A stretch of DNA of 64,000 nt from Cricetomys ansorgei (GCA_026225945.1 JAMJFZ010002307.1:6175001-6239000); one strand, 5' to 3'. Positions 1 to 11,302 are shown, numbered from the stretch's first letter. The notes: a model not told the origin generated them from the sequence alone. Made by a program: numbers and translations.

Positions 1-378
1 AAGACCATGCATATCAGATATTTACATTGTGATTCATAATAGTAGCAAATAATAAGTAGCAACAAAAATAATTTTATGGTTGGGGTTCACCACAACATGA
101 GGAGCTGTATTAAAGGGTTGAAGCATTGGGAAGATTGAGAATCACTGGTCTTCAGAGTTAAAATGACTACATTAACAACTAATCTTGCCCTAATGCCAAC
201 ATTATCTGCATCATTTCTACATCTTAGGTATAAATAAAATGTCCGTTCAAAGTAATCATTTTGACAGATATTCAATTCCTACTATAGGGATAATTTTTAA
301 AAAAATGTTTGTTTGAAAAAATTGTGTATGTTTGTATCTGTGTACACATGGGTGTTCAGATGTCCATGGCATGCCTTA
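1..378. other. Unique non-coding DNA, nothing recognised
   Basis: AT-rich sequence without repeat hallmarks, long frame or splice-bounded segment. It leads into the tetranucleotide repeat that follows. Confidence 0.6.
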
Positions 379-594
379 TCCATCCATCTACCTACCCACT
401 CACATGTCCGTCCATCCATCCATCCAACCACTCGTCTACCCACCCATCTACACGTCTACCCACCATCCACCCATCCATTCATACATTTATCCATCCATCT
501 TCCCAACCACCCAACCATGAACCCACCCCTCCATCCATCCATACACCCACCCACTCACCAACCTATCCATCCATTTCTCTACCCATCCAACATC
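379..594. repeat. Degenerate (CCAT)n/(CACC)n simple repeat
   Basis: About 215 bases of ccat, tccatcca and cacccact units with many substitutions. The missing stops give short open frames on both strands made of His/Pro/Ser/Thr or Trp/Gly/Met repeats. These are products of the repeat, not genes. Confidence 0.9.
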
Positions 595-858
595 TCTTGG
601 TGAATCCTCAGTGATAATCATAAACAAAAACAGACACAAACAAAATAATTTAGAGCTATGAAAAAATAGAGACAACATAAAGAGTGTGGTGTGGGTCAGA
701 TGTCCGAGCTGCATTAAACGTGGACTTAAGAAGATAAGCTATATAACAGCATTTATTACAGGCACAGGACACAGGCTAATAAAACTACAAAATAGTCAGA
801 TAGCCTAATGCTTTCCAGAGTCATGAAATTCACCCTTTTTTGGATACTTGGTTATTGG

Positions 859-894
859 AAAAAAAAAAAAAAAAACTAGGAGCAAAAAAATTAC

Positions 895-936
<42 letters not shown>
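859..936. repeat. Poly(A) tract followed by (TA)n
   Basis: A run of 17 A (859-875) is followed by about 40 bases of alternating TA (895-936) with one G interruption. No SINE or L1 body is visible upstream, so I leave it as simple repeat. Confidence 0.9.
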
Positions 937-937
<1 letters not shown>

Positions 938-2636
938 CTTTCTCCAGGGTTAGCTGAATTGACACAAACATGTTAAGAGTGTAGGATGCTTTTTTTAAGT
1001 GTAGAAGGAGATGCAAAGGGTAAACAAATCAGGTGTGTCACAGTATGCACTTCGCACAACTCTAGGTGGCACCATTCATGTGGATTACGAAACATATGGA
1101 TCACCTGACTCATGAAAATTATTGCTTTGATACTACAGGTTAAGTTAAACCTGCATCAATTTCCATTTTCATTCCCCTACATCTGAACTCAAGAGTTTGT
1201 ACTTTTCTTTGACCTCATCCCCTCATAAAATACCACTGGCCTTTGTTTGACTAACGAAGAAGTAAGTGATACCAATATAAAATGCAAGTCCTTCCCTTGG
1301 TGTGTAGGTGAACCAACACAGTCAGGAAGATTACATAGCTGTAAGCACAGACTTTGCTCCAAGGGTCACTACTGGTACAAGAACCGTTCACAGCCTGGTC
1401 TCTCACCTTTAAGTGATATAACATGGACATTATTCTTTTCACTTGTGAAACTTCTGAAAATAAAGTTGTCCTGGCTGCATCTCAGGTCTTGTCAGTCTCG
1501 TTCGGTCTATGGGTGATACACAATGGCCCCCACCAGTCATGAGATCGACCACTCAAAAGTACCTTCCAAGGAACTGGCTAATTTGCTTTATGCAGAATAC
1601 AGCTGAGATCCAGCCTCTCAAGGTTTGCCTATATTCAAAAGTTTCTACCAAGGCAAGGGCAAAGTTAAAGGGCTCTCCTCTGAATTGCTCTGTGATACAT
1701 ACTAATACAGGGATAGATCTTAGTAATTTAGACTGCTCATCATTATTGAAACATTAACAAAATTCCCCTTAGAAAACAAGTTCATTAAAACTTACAGAAT
1801 CCTTTCTATGAAAATAAGTTTCACCAGAGTCAATATGTAAAATGATAAAAAGAAAATGTGCTTTCAACATTTTGAAATCTCAGGTCCTATATTCATATAC
1901 TTATTCCTTTTTATTAGTAGTTGATAGCAAGTTGCTTGAGATAAACACAATGCTTTAAATGAGTCAGTAATGCCCGCAAGTGCTACTGGAGGAGACTAAC
2001 CATGGCAGCACTCATCTTTATGAAAATCAGCACTCATTTTACTAAAAAAACAAAACAAAACACCTAAATGTTCCCTATGATGCTAGAAGGAAATTTATCA
2101 AGATGATGCGATCTCCATCATTAAATGTAGGGGTTCTCTACATATAGGTCAGAACGAGGTGCACACAAAGGTCATGTCACAATGACACCATGGCTGCAAC
2201 CATACATTTAAAACTCTGCTATTTAAATAACACTGAGTTTTTGTTTCAAATCAAATTAATAGCAATCTTTTTGGTAATAATCAGCAAAAAAGGAAAAAAA
2301 TACTTTTTAAGGAAATCTCATCTTGGTATGAGTATTTATCCTCTGAAGTTAAAATAATGCTTCCCCTCTCCTGTCTTTTTCCATAAACAAAAGCCACAGT
2401 GCCAAGATCCGACATCAGAAAGGGCAAAAATTATATATTTTTCTTCTTTTTGAGCATAAATAGCAATGCCAAGTTCAGTTTGTTCCATTGATTTTAAGCC
2501 AAAGATACAGCAAAAAATAGTGAAAAGCCTGGTCCCATCATGTGTCATAGGTTGCTATTAAAGTCCTTATGTAAATTCCTACTCTCTGAGTAGCAGGAGG
2601 CAGGATTAAGCCTGCACATAGAATTCCCATGGGATA
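937..2636. other. Unique non-coding DNA
   Basis: No repeat family recognised over 1.7 kb. The largest open frames (89 and 82 codons, at 1247 and 1509 on the plus strand) resemble nothing I know and lack exon-like borders. Average composition is AT-rich and CpG-poor. Confidence 0.5.
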
Positions 2637-2673
2637 AGGGACAAGGGGGGAAAAGGGGGAAAGGGAGGGAGGA
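2637..2673 (+). repeat. Purine tract with four G-runs
   Basis: A G/A-only stretch has G-runs of 6, 5, 3 and 3 separated by 4, 3 and 1 A. That spacing permits an intramolecular G-quadruplex on the plus strand. Confidence 0.8.
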
Positions 2674-2748
2674 CCCGTGTGCTCTGGGAGTAAGAATCAA
2701 TACTCCAACTAAAAACAAGGCTTAAATATTATCGCTAACATTTTTTTA

Positions 2749-2808
2749 GTGTGTGTGTGTGTGAGTGTGAGAGAGAGAGAGAGAGAGAGCGAGAGAGCGA
2801 GAGAGAGC
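2749..2808. repeat. (GT)n followed by (GA)n
   Basis: A short GT run passes into GA dinucleotides with occasional GC. It directly abuts the antisense tRNA-derived SINE at 2810, whose CA-rich 3' tail probably seeded it. Confidence 0.85.
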
Positions 2809-2809
2809 A

Positions 2810-2945
2810 TGTGCACCTATATGCAAATACAGGAGATCAGTCATGATATGCTTGCAGGAGGAGATTTCTTCCTTTCTTCAATTATATGGGTCCCAGGCCA
2901 CCAGGATCATCAGTTGGAGACACCTTTACCCATTAAGTGACCCCA
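2810..2945 (-). mobile_element. tRNA-derived SINE, B4A/RSINE1-like, antisense
   Basis: The block ttcctttcttcaattatatg followed by gggtcccagg, and the end acctttacccattaagtgac, follow the antisense pattern of the B4A/RSINE1-type SINE. It is diverged, and its (GT)n/(GA)n tail lies on the left as expected for minus orientation. Subfamily is uncertain. Confidence 0.55.
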
Positions 2946-3121
2946 TTAGACTCTATCATCTTTAAAAATCTTGTTTCTTTCATATTTGGATATTTTAAAG
3001 CAGGATACAGAGTTTATAAGACAATTTTTATAACATCATTTTTATAGATGAAGAATATAAAAGATTCTCTGATATAAGAGCTACTTATCAAAACATCATA
3101 AAGATCTTATTTTAAAAATAT

Positions 3122-3213
3122 TTTTAGACAGGATCTGACTATGAAGCCCAGACTGGCCTTGAACACACAAACTATCTGCCTCAGCAGCTGTGACCTGAGA
3201 TTAGAAACATACA
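3122..3213 (-). mobile_element. Old B1-like SINE, antisense
   Basis: The sequence agacaggatctgactatgaa, then gcccagactggccttgaac and ctgcctcagc, follows the antisense B1 consensus. It is diverged and 3'-degenerate. No target duplication is evident. Confidence 0.7.
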
Positions 3214-3528
3214 TTATTCTCCCATACAAAAATGAGACATTCTCAGTTCTACGAAGATGTCAATATACAAACTAATAAAATGCTATCCTACATGCTATCT
3301 CAGATATTAAAATCAGAAAATCTCACTGTATCCTGAATTCTTTAGAAACAGAAAAGTCCAAAAGCATAGGGATTGTTTTGAAAACATGAGTTCTCAGACT
3401 TAGTATTGAAGCTTTAAAACTATTTCACTGAACACTATAAGGTCGATATCTTACTAACTAACAGATACTTCTGCAATGCAACACAGTTCAGTACAGTTTA
3501 CTCTAGTCAACTCTAGCCTCATAATTGT

Positions 3529-3615
3529 AACAGGCTGGCCTTAAAGTTGCTATGATTCTCTTGACTCTGCTTCCTATATGCTGGGGTTACAGGAAGGTAC
3601 CACGATGCCCAGCTC
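3529..3615 (-). mobile_element. B1-like fragment, antisense
   Basis: The fragment begins at aggctggccttaaagttgc and continues through ctggggttacaggaaggtac and cacgatgcccagct, the antisense B1 body. The right monomer arm is missing on its left side. Confidence 0.65.
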
Positions 3616-4116
3616 TGTTCCCTCTGATAGACAGCAGGTACCACCATGCCCCATCATCTCTTACCATACCTTCTTTTCATCTCTTGCCTAGAAAGGTGGA
3701 GCTTTCAACATTTGCACACATCCTCCTGACTCTTTTAGCTCCCTTCTAGAACTATAAATTCATCTTTATCTTTTAAATAATTCTCTAAGCATGTGCCACT
3801 GGGGCTATAGAAACAACTCTCTCTAAACTCTGGGTTTTCATGAGCGGAAAAGAACTCTATCACACAACACTAAGTTGGAAATAGTTGCAGAGGTCCAAAT
3901 GTGAAATGTAACCCAGAACTTAGCTGTGAAGCCCCAGGGCCTGTCAGCAAACTATTCTGATCTGAGTTTGATATCCTTTGGATTTCCAATAAGAACAAAC
4001 ATTAACTTGCAATATTCTAGAATTTTCCAGGAATTCTTCATTGCATAATGTATCAACACATCCACACACATATACACATATACCACTCATAAATCAACAC
4101 TTGTGCATGCATGAAC

Positions 4117-4157
4117 ATACACACACACACACACACATACACACACACACACACACT
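4117..4157. repeat. (CA)n microsatellite
   Basis: About 20 CA units with one T interruption. Upstream acacat-rich sequence may be a decayed SINE tail. Confidence 0.9.
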
Positions 4158-4373
4158 TCAAAACTACAAATACCAGGTCCCAGAAAGATCCAAACTGACA
4201 GGAAGGTCCATTCATAAGACTTTTAAAATAGCTACATCATTACTATCTACTGTTCTGGCTTTGATAGTTACTATGGTCCCAGATCCTTATTTGCTGACTT
4301 CTACACAATAAAGGCTAAGCTTTAAATGTTGAGAACAGAACCACCAAGCAATCTGCAGTCACAGATATAATTT

Positions 4374-4452
4374 CCATGGGTTCTGGATATTGAACTCAGG
4401 TCTTTGAGCTTTGGCAGCAAACCCTTTTAACTGCTGGCCATCTCACCCACCC
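4374..4452 (-). mobile_element. tRNA-derived SINE head, antisense
   Basis: The string catgggttctggatattgaa, then ctcaggtctttgagctttgg and ccatctcaccc, is the antisense tRNA-related head (B and A boxes) of a B3/B4-class SINE. The rest of the element is not visible. Confidence 0.55.
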
Positions 4453-6300
4453 ATCAGATGTAATACCTGAAAACAAAGAGTGCTTTTGGTGACAGAACGG
4501 AATATGTCAAGAATGTTATTAAACAACTTTGCAATTTTTCCCTTACAAAGGGGGCAAAGGAAAAAACCCTGTACCGTAAATACAATCATAGCATTATTAG
4601 AACTACCTAATTTTACATAAATAGGCTATACATTAATAAGAGACTAAATGTAGACATTTCTCCTCTTGGTGATTTTAGAAAAGTATACTGAGGAGTTGCC
4701 AACACCCTATATCTCAATCTCTCTTATTAATGCTGACACATGCCCCAAGTCATTGTAAAGATCAACCCTTTCCCATTCCTCTGCTCTCCTGCCAGCCTCT
4801 TTAGTCGAGCTGCTTTTCACCCACCAGAGGACCATTCTCTCAATAAATGAAAAAAAGTCTTCCTCTACGCCCCCAAGCATATAAAATCATGCAGTATGTG
4901 TTTAAAAGGTATTTGACTTCGTCAGATTCAACAATATGAAGATAAAAATGGGCCCACTCTGCAGTTACCATATTTTTCTCTTGCTTTTTTATGGGGTAAG
5001 AGGGAAAACAATAGACCTGCAAAATTAGTTAGGAGAATTTGTATATTTACTTTATAGGATCCTACATATCAAATACCGCCTTACTCCATTTTCTTATGGT
5101 TGTGGCTCCAACTGCAAGAGTGGTCAGGAACCACTGGGGATGGAAGACGTATTGTTTGTTTTTAGCACTTAGTAAGTATAAGGACTGCTTACTCTGTCCC
5201 GTTAAACACTCTTTACCCATGCTTGTTATTGATTTCTTGGATATTATATAAGGTCCTACGAGGCTGTGATTTAGCAAAACACTCATAAGGCATTGCACAT
5301 GTCATGGAAACGATGCCCAAGTCCTCGAGATAAGAAGGTCACTCGAGAAGTATTATACGTGTCCTCTAATCTATAAACACGGGCGAACGAAAGTACAAAT
5401 GCCGATGGCAATTTTCCCTTTTATTTCTGCGGACTCATTTGATTCCTGTTTATTGATGCTGTCTGCAAAGGACAGAGGCCATTAACAAAGAGCAATGGAC
5501 TCAAGGTCACCTACCGGGTCACAGAATCACATGGTCTGTGAGCCACTGCATGGAAGAAGCATCTTCTCTGGCAGGCTGCTCATGTTAGTCACTTCAGCAT
5601 GCAAGTGTGGGGACACACTGTTCCCCTGTAGTTTCTGAGGACATTATCCTATCGTGAGGAAACCACTCCATGGGGAGGTGAACGTGATCTTTAAAAGTGC
5701 AGTAGGATGTAGAACCCGAATCTGAGACTGTGCATTGGTAAACACCGAACTCCTCTCTTCCTGTATGAAGTGCCAACGAGAATCAGTCCACAGCTACCGA
5801 CTCCCTTCTGCGCGAGAGTCTATGCTGTGATCTCAACCTTTCTCAGCCGAAGCAACTTTGCTTCCCCAATGCCTCTTGGTCATGTTTGGCGATCGTCTTC
5901 ACTATCATCACTGGGCAAAAGGGGCTGCCCTCTTTCCTGCTGCCAGACACTGTGATACACAGATAAAATGAACGAGTCTGACGCTGCCTCAGCTTTCTCT
6001 AGTTTTTCAAGTGAGTAAAAGGCAACAGCTTTAGACTAGCAAAATTAGCTTCCAGAATATGTGTATTTATGTCACAGGCACGGGTGTGCAAACACATCTG
6101 TATTGCTTCATCTACTTCCTCACCTCAAAGGACAAAGGCAAGAAATGCCTGCACTTTTATAACAGTGGGGAAGCCGAGGGCGGTGCCCTTAGATGAGATT
6201 TAAAAAAAAACTTCACAGAATGTAGAAAGAACATTTCAAAAGAGAGTTCCCAAACAGTGTAGTTCTAACAGAGGTGATACGTGTGATATGTCCCTCCTGG
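4453..6300. other. Unique non-coding DNA with a conserved-looking block
   Basis: No interspersed repeat recognised. Two overlapping opposite-strand frames at 5039-5298 and the frames at 5594-5955 have no known domain. The part at 5395-5530 is listed separately as a possible regulatory element. Confidence 0.5.
5395..5530. promoter_or_regulatory. Candidate regulatory block (nuclear-receptor and HMG-like motifs)
   Basis: Repeat-free DNA with unusual complexity. It holds tcaaggtca at 5511-5519, the extended half-site bound by NR5A/ERR-type monomeric nuclear receptors, and aacaaag at 5483-5489, a SOX/TCF-like core. No conservation data were available, so this is inference from composition and motifs. 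Confidence 0.25.
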
Positions 6301-6301
6301 C

Positions 6302-6328
<27 letters not shown>
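6301..6328. repeat. (CA)n microsatellite
   Basis: Fourteen CA units ending in a short A run. Confidence 0.9.
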
Positions 6329-6333
<5 letters not shown>

Positions 6334-7961
6334 ATCAATCTTGATTGTAGAAGTACTCCAAAAGGAATAATTATTGGAATGATTTCAAATCAACCATTAA
6401 GTTGATAGGCTTGTGGAAAGTGAAAAAGAAAATAAATGCAAGTGTAGGACACTAAGTTTGTGACACAAGTATCCCTGGGAGTGTGAACTCTTCCCAGGAC
6501 ATGAAGAGCTAAGGAGCAGCGACCCAGGGGGAAGGTGGGATAATGGCCGCTGCTTTGCTCACGCTGATCCCTCATAATAACTTCCTGGGAAATGCATTAA
6601 GAGGAAATCACTTTAATACATTATATGGCATTGTTCCAGGGCAATCTGGAAGACATTTATATTGTTCTTCACATTCTGTTATAAGAAATGAATTATTTAG
6701 CCCAGAAAGTAAATGACCTGCCACTGAATTAGACGTTTATTGGCAAAGGATTAAGCTAGCCGGCCATTCTCTTGCAAATCCAGACTGACAGAGAAGTGAG
6801 GCACAATGGCTTCCCGACAGCCGGGAGCCATAACTGTGAAAGCTAACAGGCTTGGGAACTGCTTCCCACTCTAGTGTGTTTACAGGCTGGATCTCTAGGA
6901 TGCCATGGATAATTAAGGGCCCACCGCTAACATGGTTCAGAGTCTGCTTTAGTCTGCTCTGAAGCATACTAAGAGCCTCATACACAAAATACCATTTCCC
7001 ACCAACCTATTCAGCTACCTATTTTGCTTTGCACCTTTACAAATTCAACTATTTATGAACACTGAAACCAGAATCTCATCACCTAAAGCAAGACTTCGGT
7101 CACACCGACGTGTGTTCTTAGGGCACAGCCATAAGTCTTGCTGACAAAGTCTGGTCGTTAGTAGGATATCAATAATACACTGAAGGAATAAAGAAGCTGT
7201 AAGTTCTTATTCGTGGATAAGAGTTCATCCACCAAATAATAAGTAACTTTGGGGTCCTTGGAATTCCCCCTTCCACATTGGTACCTTTTGTAAGATAGTG
7301 ATTTTTGTTTCTTCTCTTAATTTCTCACTGGAAAGCTTCTCATCAAGAATTTAAGGAGGGGGGGGCTGGAAACTGTAATTGCCTTCTGAGAATACCATGC
7401 CCTGACTTTGTGTGGTGTTGCTGGGAACGGTGCCACATGAAGGGTCTCTGCATGATCCTGGAGTTTGTTTATCATGTAGCATTTTTCCTATATTTGGACG
7501 ATCTAACAATTGAGAGCAGATGCTTAAAAAAGAAGGAGAAACAAGAAAGACTAACTGCAAACCTGTAAGCTGATGGATTAAGTCAGAGAGTTGAGTATAA
7601 CACGCACACACACACAAAACAAACAAATTAAATTATTGCTGAATCTAAACAAAGATATGCAATTAAGGTAGTTTTTGACATAAAATGTTCATATTCTTAT
7701 GGAACTGAAATAATGCATATATGATAAAAAGGATAAAGGATGAGGATAAATTTGAGAGATTTTTTTTTTTAAGTATCTAGGAAAATCCTCAAGAAATTAA
7801 CTCTAGCCCGGTAAAGATTAAGGTTGACTTTAGATAAAACTAAATGCTGACAAAAACTGCTTGCTGGCAACCATATGAAGATGGCAATTATTTTGTTCAA
7901 TGTTTCCTCAAAAAGTTTTAAAAAATTGAAATATATTCATGTTTTTCCTCAAAAAAATAGT
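6329..7961. other. Unique non-coding DNA
   Basis: No repeat recognised apart from short A/T runs and a small CA tract near 7603-7615. The portion at 6570-6740 is low in simple sequence and could be a conserved element, but no specific motif supports it. Overlapping plus/minus frames at 7305-7626 look fortuitous. Confidence 0.5.
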
Positions 7962-8092
7962 TACATGTATATTCATGCACATCCATGGGTCAGAGGGCCA
8001 TATGTAAGAACTGGTTCTCGCTAACATGTGTGTCCCGGGTATTGAACTCAGGTTACCATCAGGTTTGGAACTAAACCATCCCACTATCCTGC
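7962..8092 (-). mobile_element. tRNA-derived SINE, B4A/RSINE1-like, antisense
   Basis: The sequence catgtgtgtcccgggtattg, aactcaggttaccatcagg and aaaccatcccactat follows the antisense tRNA head of the B4A/RSINE1-type SINE. The left part (ttacatgtatattcatgcac) is its diverged CA-type tail. Confidence 0.55.
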
Positions 8093-8111
8093 ATATTCAT
8101 GTGTTCTTTTT

Positions 8112-8400
8112 TTAAAAAAATATTTCAAAATGTATCTGAGTGTTTGTCTCTATGTATGTAAACACCATTTGTGTGCCTGGTACCCATGGAGGCCAGAGAA
8201 GGACATTAGAGAGGGTTTGTCTCTAGGTAGGTATGTGTGATTTGTGTGCCTGGTACCCATGGTAGCCAGAAGAGGGCGTCAGATCTCCTAGAACTGAAGT
8301 TGCAGAGCGTGTGAGTCACCACATGTGAGATGGGAATGACACTGGGTCCTCTGCAAGAACTGTGTGTGCTGTTAATTGCGGAACCATCTCTTTACCCTTC
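8112..8400 (-). mobile_element. B3 SINE, antisense, with a 73-bp internal tandem duplication
   Basis: The B3 antisense body is recognisable by tgcctggtacccatgg, gccagaagagggcgtcagat and the tRNA-like end gaaccatctctttaccc. The stretch starting gtttgtctcta at 8142 recurs at 8215, and tttgtgtgcctggtacccat at 8168 recurs at 8241. Both offsets are 73 bases, so the middle of the SINE is duplicated in tandem. Confidence 0.8.
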
Positions 8401-8515
8401 CATGTTTTTCTTAGGATAAAACACAATAAAAGTTGTCATTCAGAACAGTATGCATGGCTAATAAAGCAGCCTTACAGCTTCTGCTAGGCTATCTATCTAC
8501 CAATCAATTCATTAA

Positions 8516-8618
8516 TGAGATAAGGTTTTGCCCTGTAGCCCAAGCTGGCCTCAAACTCTATGTGACCCTTCTGCTTTCCTCTCCTCAGTGATGGGGTGAC
8601 AGGCATGGGTGGTCATCT
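8516..8618 (-). mobile_element. Old B1-like SINE, antisense
   Basis: The run gataaggttttgccctgtag, then cccaagctggcctcaaactc and gatggggtgacaggcatggg, is the antisense pattern of an old B1 (B1F/PB1-like). It is diverged with no clear poly(T). Confidence 0.7.
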
Positions 8619-9969
8619 CTGCTTTTGCCAGCACTTCCTGATGTTCATACCCCGAGTCAGCCCTCCTTTAGATACCTACATCATTAATTCCAGCATTCAA
8701 GATCTTTCACATTACACCCCACACAGAAGCACCCTGCCTCCCTAGAAAAGGTAAAGTCCTTAGGCTGGCAGCCTATTTATCATTTTGTATGATTGGTCCC
8801 CGTTTCTTCTCTAGCTGCAGGACAGATATTGTATTACTTTCCCAAATTTCCCATATATGTATGTCCTTTCTGGGGTGGGGGTGGGGTTCTTCAATATGTT
8901 GTTTATCTGAGAATACGATCAGTTGTGCTGGTACGGTCTGAATGGCTGGGATGGCGTAGGAGGAAGAGGTGGGCTGTGCAAAGGAAAGCCTTACCGCAGG
9001 AGCCAAAGGGAGTCCTTTGGACAACGGTGCTCTCTGATTCCCAATCATCAGTTCCCAAGAATTGCTTGCGCCTGTTTCATTATCGTTCCATACTGTTGTG
9101 TCTGCTGATAGCCATGGATACTCAGCGTTTTCCTCCCTCCCGTTGCTCCCGTCTCTGCATGTCTACCTTTCTTTGGAACAAAGCTTTTCCACTTTACCGT
9201 AATCTTGGTTCAACTCCATTCTACTACAATTTCTTTATCAAAAGCACTTTGCTCACACTCACTGGTGTCCGAATCAGTCAAACCAAAGTATGTCCCATGA
9301 TTTTCAACCTCTCGAGTCTGTGGTCTTTGTCTCTTTTCTCTGACAGTACTACTCAGTTCTGACTCATTTTCTTCCTTGCTGGCTTCTGAGACCCACGTGC
9401 ACACAGCACCTCCCTCCTTGGCTTTGTCTCAGCCCTACCAGTGAGTAATTCCTAAGAACCGGCCTTTCTTCTGTTTTTCTCTGGGAGTCTATCTGCTGCT
9501 GTAGTTAAATTATCACACGCCCAACTAGCATTTCCAGTTTGACATTTACTCTCTTTGCTCACAGTGCAACCAGAATGCTCTCTCAAACTTTCGTCTGATG
9601 CTTCCTTCTGGAATTACCATCCTGGCTCTCACACTGAAGTTGCCATTTACCCTTTGAAGGTCTCTGTTTATGGCACGGAATCTCCCAATACACAAACTCT
9701 TGACCTTTCTTACGTCTCCCTATGATCTCAGCAACACCGTATGGCATTCTCTGTCTCAGCCCTTTGGAGTCATTCCTGTGACAGTGCCCATCCCATCAGC
9801 ACTGTGTGACATTCACATCAGGTCTTCCTGTAACACCCTTACCCAATAGGTTTTAAGGAGAAGCTGTGAAGAAAGCGTATATACACAGAGAGCTGTCCCA
9901 GTTCAGACTGCCACTCAAATACTTTCATTGTCGTGCCCCCCCACCCCCCTCCATGCACTTCTGGAAACT
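8619..9969. other. Pyrimidine-rich non-coding DNA
   Basis: No SINE is seen. The strand is C/T-rich, which keeps a 189-codon plus-strand frame open at 8793-9362. That frame has no recognisable domain and low-complexity Ser/Leu/Phe content. Parts of 9480-9940 may be decayed L2, leading into the clearer L2 piece at 9970. Confidence 0.45.
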
Positions 9970-10090
9970 TGCCTCACATCTAAGGCTCAGCCCTGCTGCT
10001 GCCTTTTCTATGAAGTAATCCTAGTTCTACTAGGCAGAAAGAACTACCATCCATCACGGAAATCCCATTACGTTTTGTTTATTTACTAGG
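9970..10090 (+). mobile_element. L2 LINE 3'-end remnant
   Basis: The order ttttctatgaagtaatcc, taggcagaaagaactacc and attacgttttgtttatttac resembles the 3' end of mammalian L2 as I remember it. It is heavily diverged and non-coding. Confidence 0.4.
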
Positions 10091-10149
10091 TGCTTTTTTT
10101 CCCTTACCAGATGCCTTATATGGGGATTACAAATAAAAAACTTGTTCTT

Positions 10150-10370
10150 TTTCGATATTTATTTTCTTATTTTAAATCATTTGTATAATTATGGGTCCGT
10201 GAGGGTGGGGTATGCACACGTGTGTCAGGTCCTGCGTGACCAAGGGCTTCAGATTCCCCAGAACTGGAGATACAGGCACTGTGAGCCCCTTAACAGGGGT
10301 GTTAGGAAGGGAACATGGGTCCTCTGCAGGAGTGCATGCTCTTAACCACTGAGCCATTCTTCCACATTCC
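10150..10370 (-). mobile_element. B3 SINE, antisense
   Basis: The sequence ccagaactggagatacaggc, then gggtcctctgcaggagtgc and tgctcttaaccactgagcca, is the B3 antisense body and tRNA head. Overlapping open frames on both strands here are SINE-derived. Confidence 0.8.
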
Positions 10371-10901
10371 CACAACTGCAATATTTCAAACCAGGATCAC
10401 CATGTACATAGAGTAAATGCTAGTAAACCATCTTAAATTAAACCAAACTGAGACGGGATTTCACCAAGGCCTTGGAGTGTTAGTAAAATATCAAAGGATA
10501 GGCATTCAGACGGAGCCTGCTTGAAGGTCCCTCTGAAAGGATGGAGTGCTTGAGAATATTGGGACTATTACATGTTTGTAAAAGACAGAAAGAGAAGAAG
10601 GGATCAAATGGCTACCCAATGCTTTGGCCCTTTGTTGTAGCAATGTAGTAAAAAGATTACAGTTAGGCCAGAGGCTATTACCTATACTCCATTTATCTTC
10701 TGGGAACAGCTGAAGGATGAAGGGTTCACCATTAACTGTTCTTACTTCTTAGTGGGCATTTTTACTTTGACAGTTTTCACTTAACTTGAAGAATCAAGTG
10801 GGACAGAGGTATACTACATTGAGAAGAATTACTCTGCAGGTTGAAAGGTATAGGAAGCACTTGCTGTGTATGATCCAATTTCCCGGTGCATGGGCTGCTA
10901 A

Positions 10902-10907
10902 TTCCTT
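10902..10907. other. Left target-site duplication of the solo LTR
   Basis: TTCCTT immediately before the TGTT terminus. An identical copy lies at 11297-11302. Confidence 0.7.
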
Positions 10908-11296
10908 TGTTAATAAACATCCATAGTTGATTTTTGCAAAGCTATTTATTAAATCATTATTAATATACTAATCACAAGCCAAGACAAATCTCAGGGGTCC
11001 AATGTCCAGGCGGCTTAGGCCGAGCTCCATGCTGCCTCAAGTTGTGCTTCTCCTCCTTCTCCCATCTCTCTGGGCTCCAGCCCTAAGTGTTTTCTTTATT
11101 CCAAACTCCTCCCTGTCTCCACCCAGGCCTTCAATATACAAATGAATGGAGCCTAACCTTCATCTGCATTAAGGTCCTGTTCATAAGGAGACCTGGGTAG
11201 CAACTCCATTGTTTAGCAGGTAGGAAGCGAATCCTTTACATGCTGCAAGACAGCGTACAGGAATATGATCTCATATCTATAAAATATCCCACAACA
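10908..11296 (-). mobile_element. Solo LTR of an endogenous retrovirus (probably class II), antisense
   Basis: The 389-bp block starts tgtt and ends aaca on the plus strand, giving the TG...CA termini of a retroviral LTR. Read on the minus strand it begins tgttgtgggatattttatag and carries an AATAAA in ggaataaagaaaac (plus 11091-11104). It is flanked by a perfect 6-bp duplication, TTCCTT. Six-base duplications are typical of ERVK-type elements. No gag, pol or env remnant adjoins it, so this is a recombined solo LTR. RMER-like family naming is uncertain. Confidence 0.75.
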
Positions 11297-11302
11297 TTCC
11301 TT
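11297..11302. other. Right target-site duplication of the solo LTR
   Basis: TTCCTT directly after the AACA terminus, identical to the left copy at 10902-10907. Confidence 0.7.

Noticed and set aside
379..594. Short-unit array considered as a possible CRISPR-like repeat
   Set aside because: No uniform direct repeats separated by unique spacers. It is a decayed tetranucleotide in a mammalian genome. None of the other arrays here (27 bp at 44377, 27 bp at 29198) has spacers either.
309..714. Overlapping open frames of 60-101 codons on both strands rich in His/Pro/Ser or Trp/Gly/Met
   Set aside because: They are translations of the degenerate (CCAT)n repeat, which simply lacks stop codons.
1237..1268. 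GTAAGT at 1262 with an upstream pyrimidine tract near 1165-1195 as a possible 65-nt exon
   Set aside because: The length is not a multiple of three, the acceptor is weaker, and such pairs are expected by chance many times in 64 kb.
8793..9362. 189-codon plus-strand frame, the longest in the window
   Set aside because: It lies in C/T-rich DNA where stops are rare. The translation is low-complexity with no domain, signal sequence or conserved motif, and a shifted frame and a minus frame are also open nearby.
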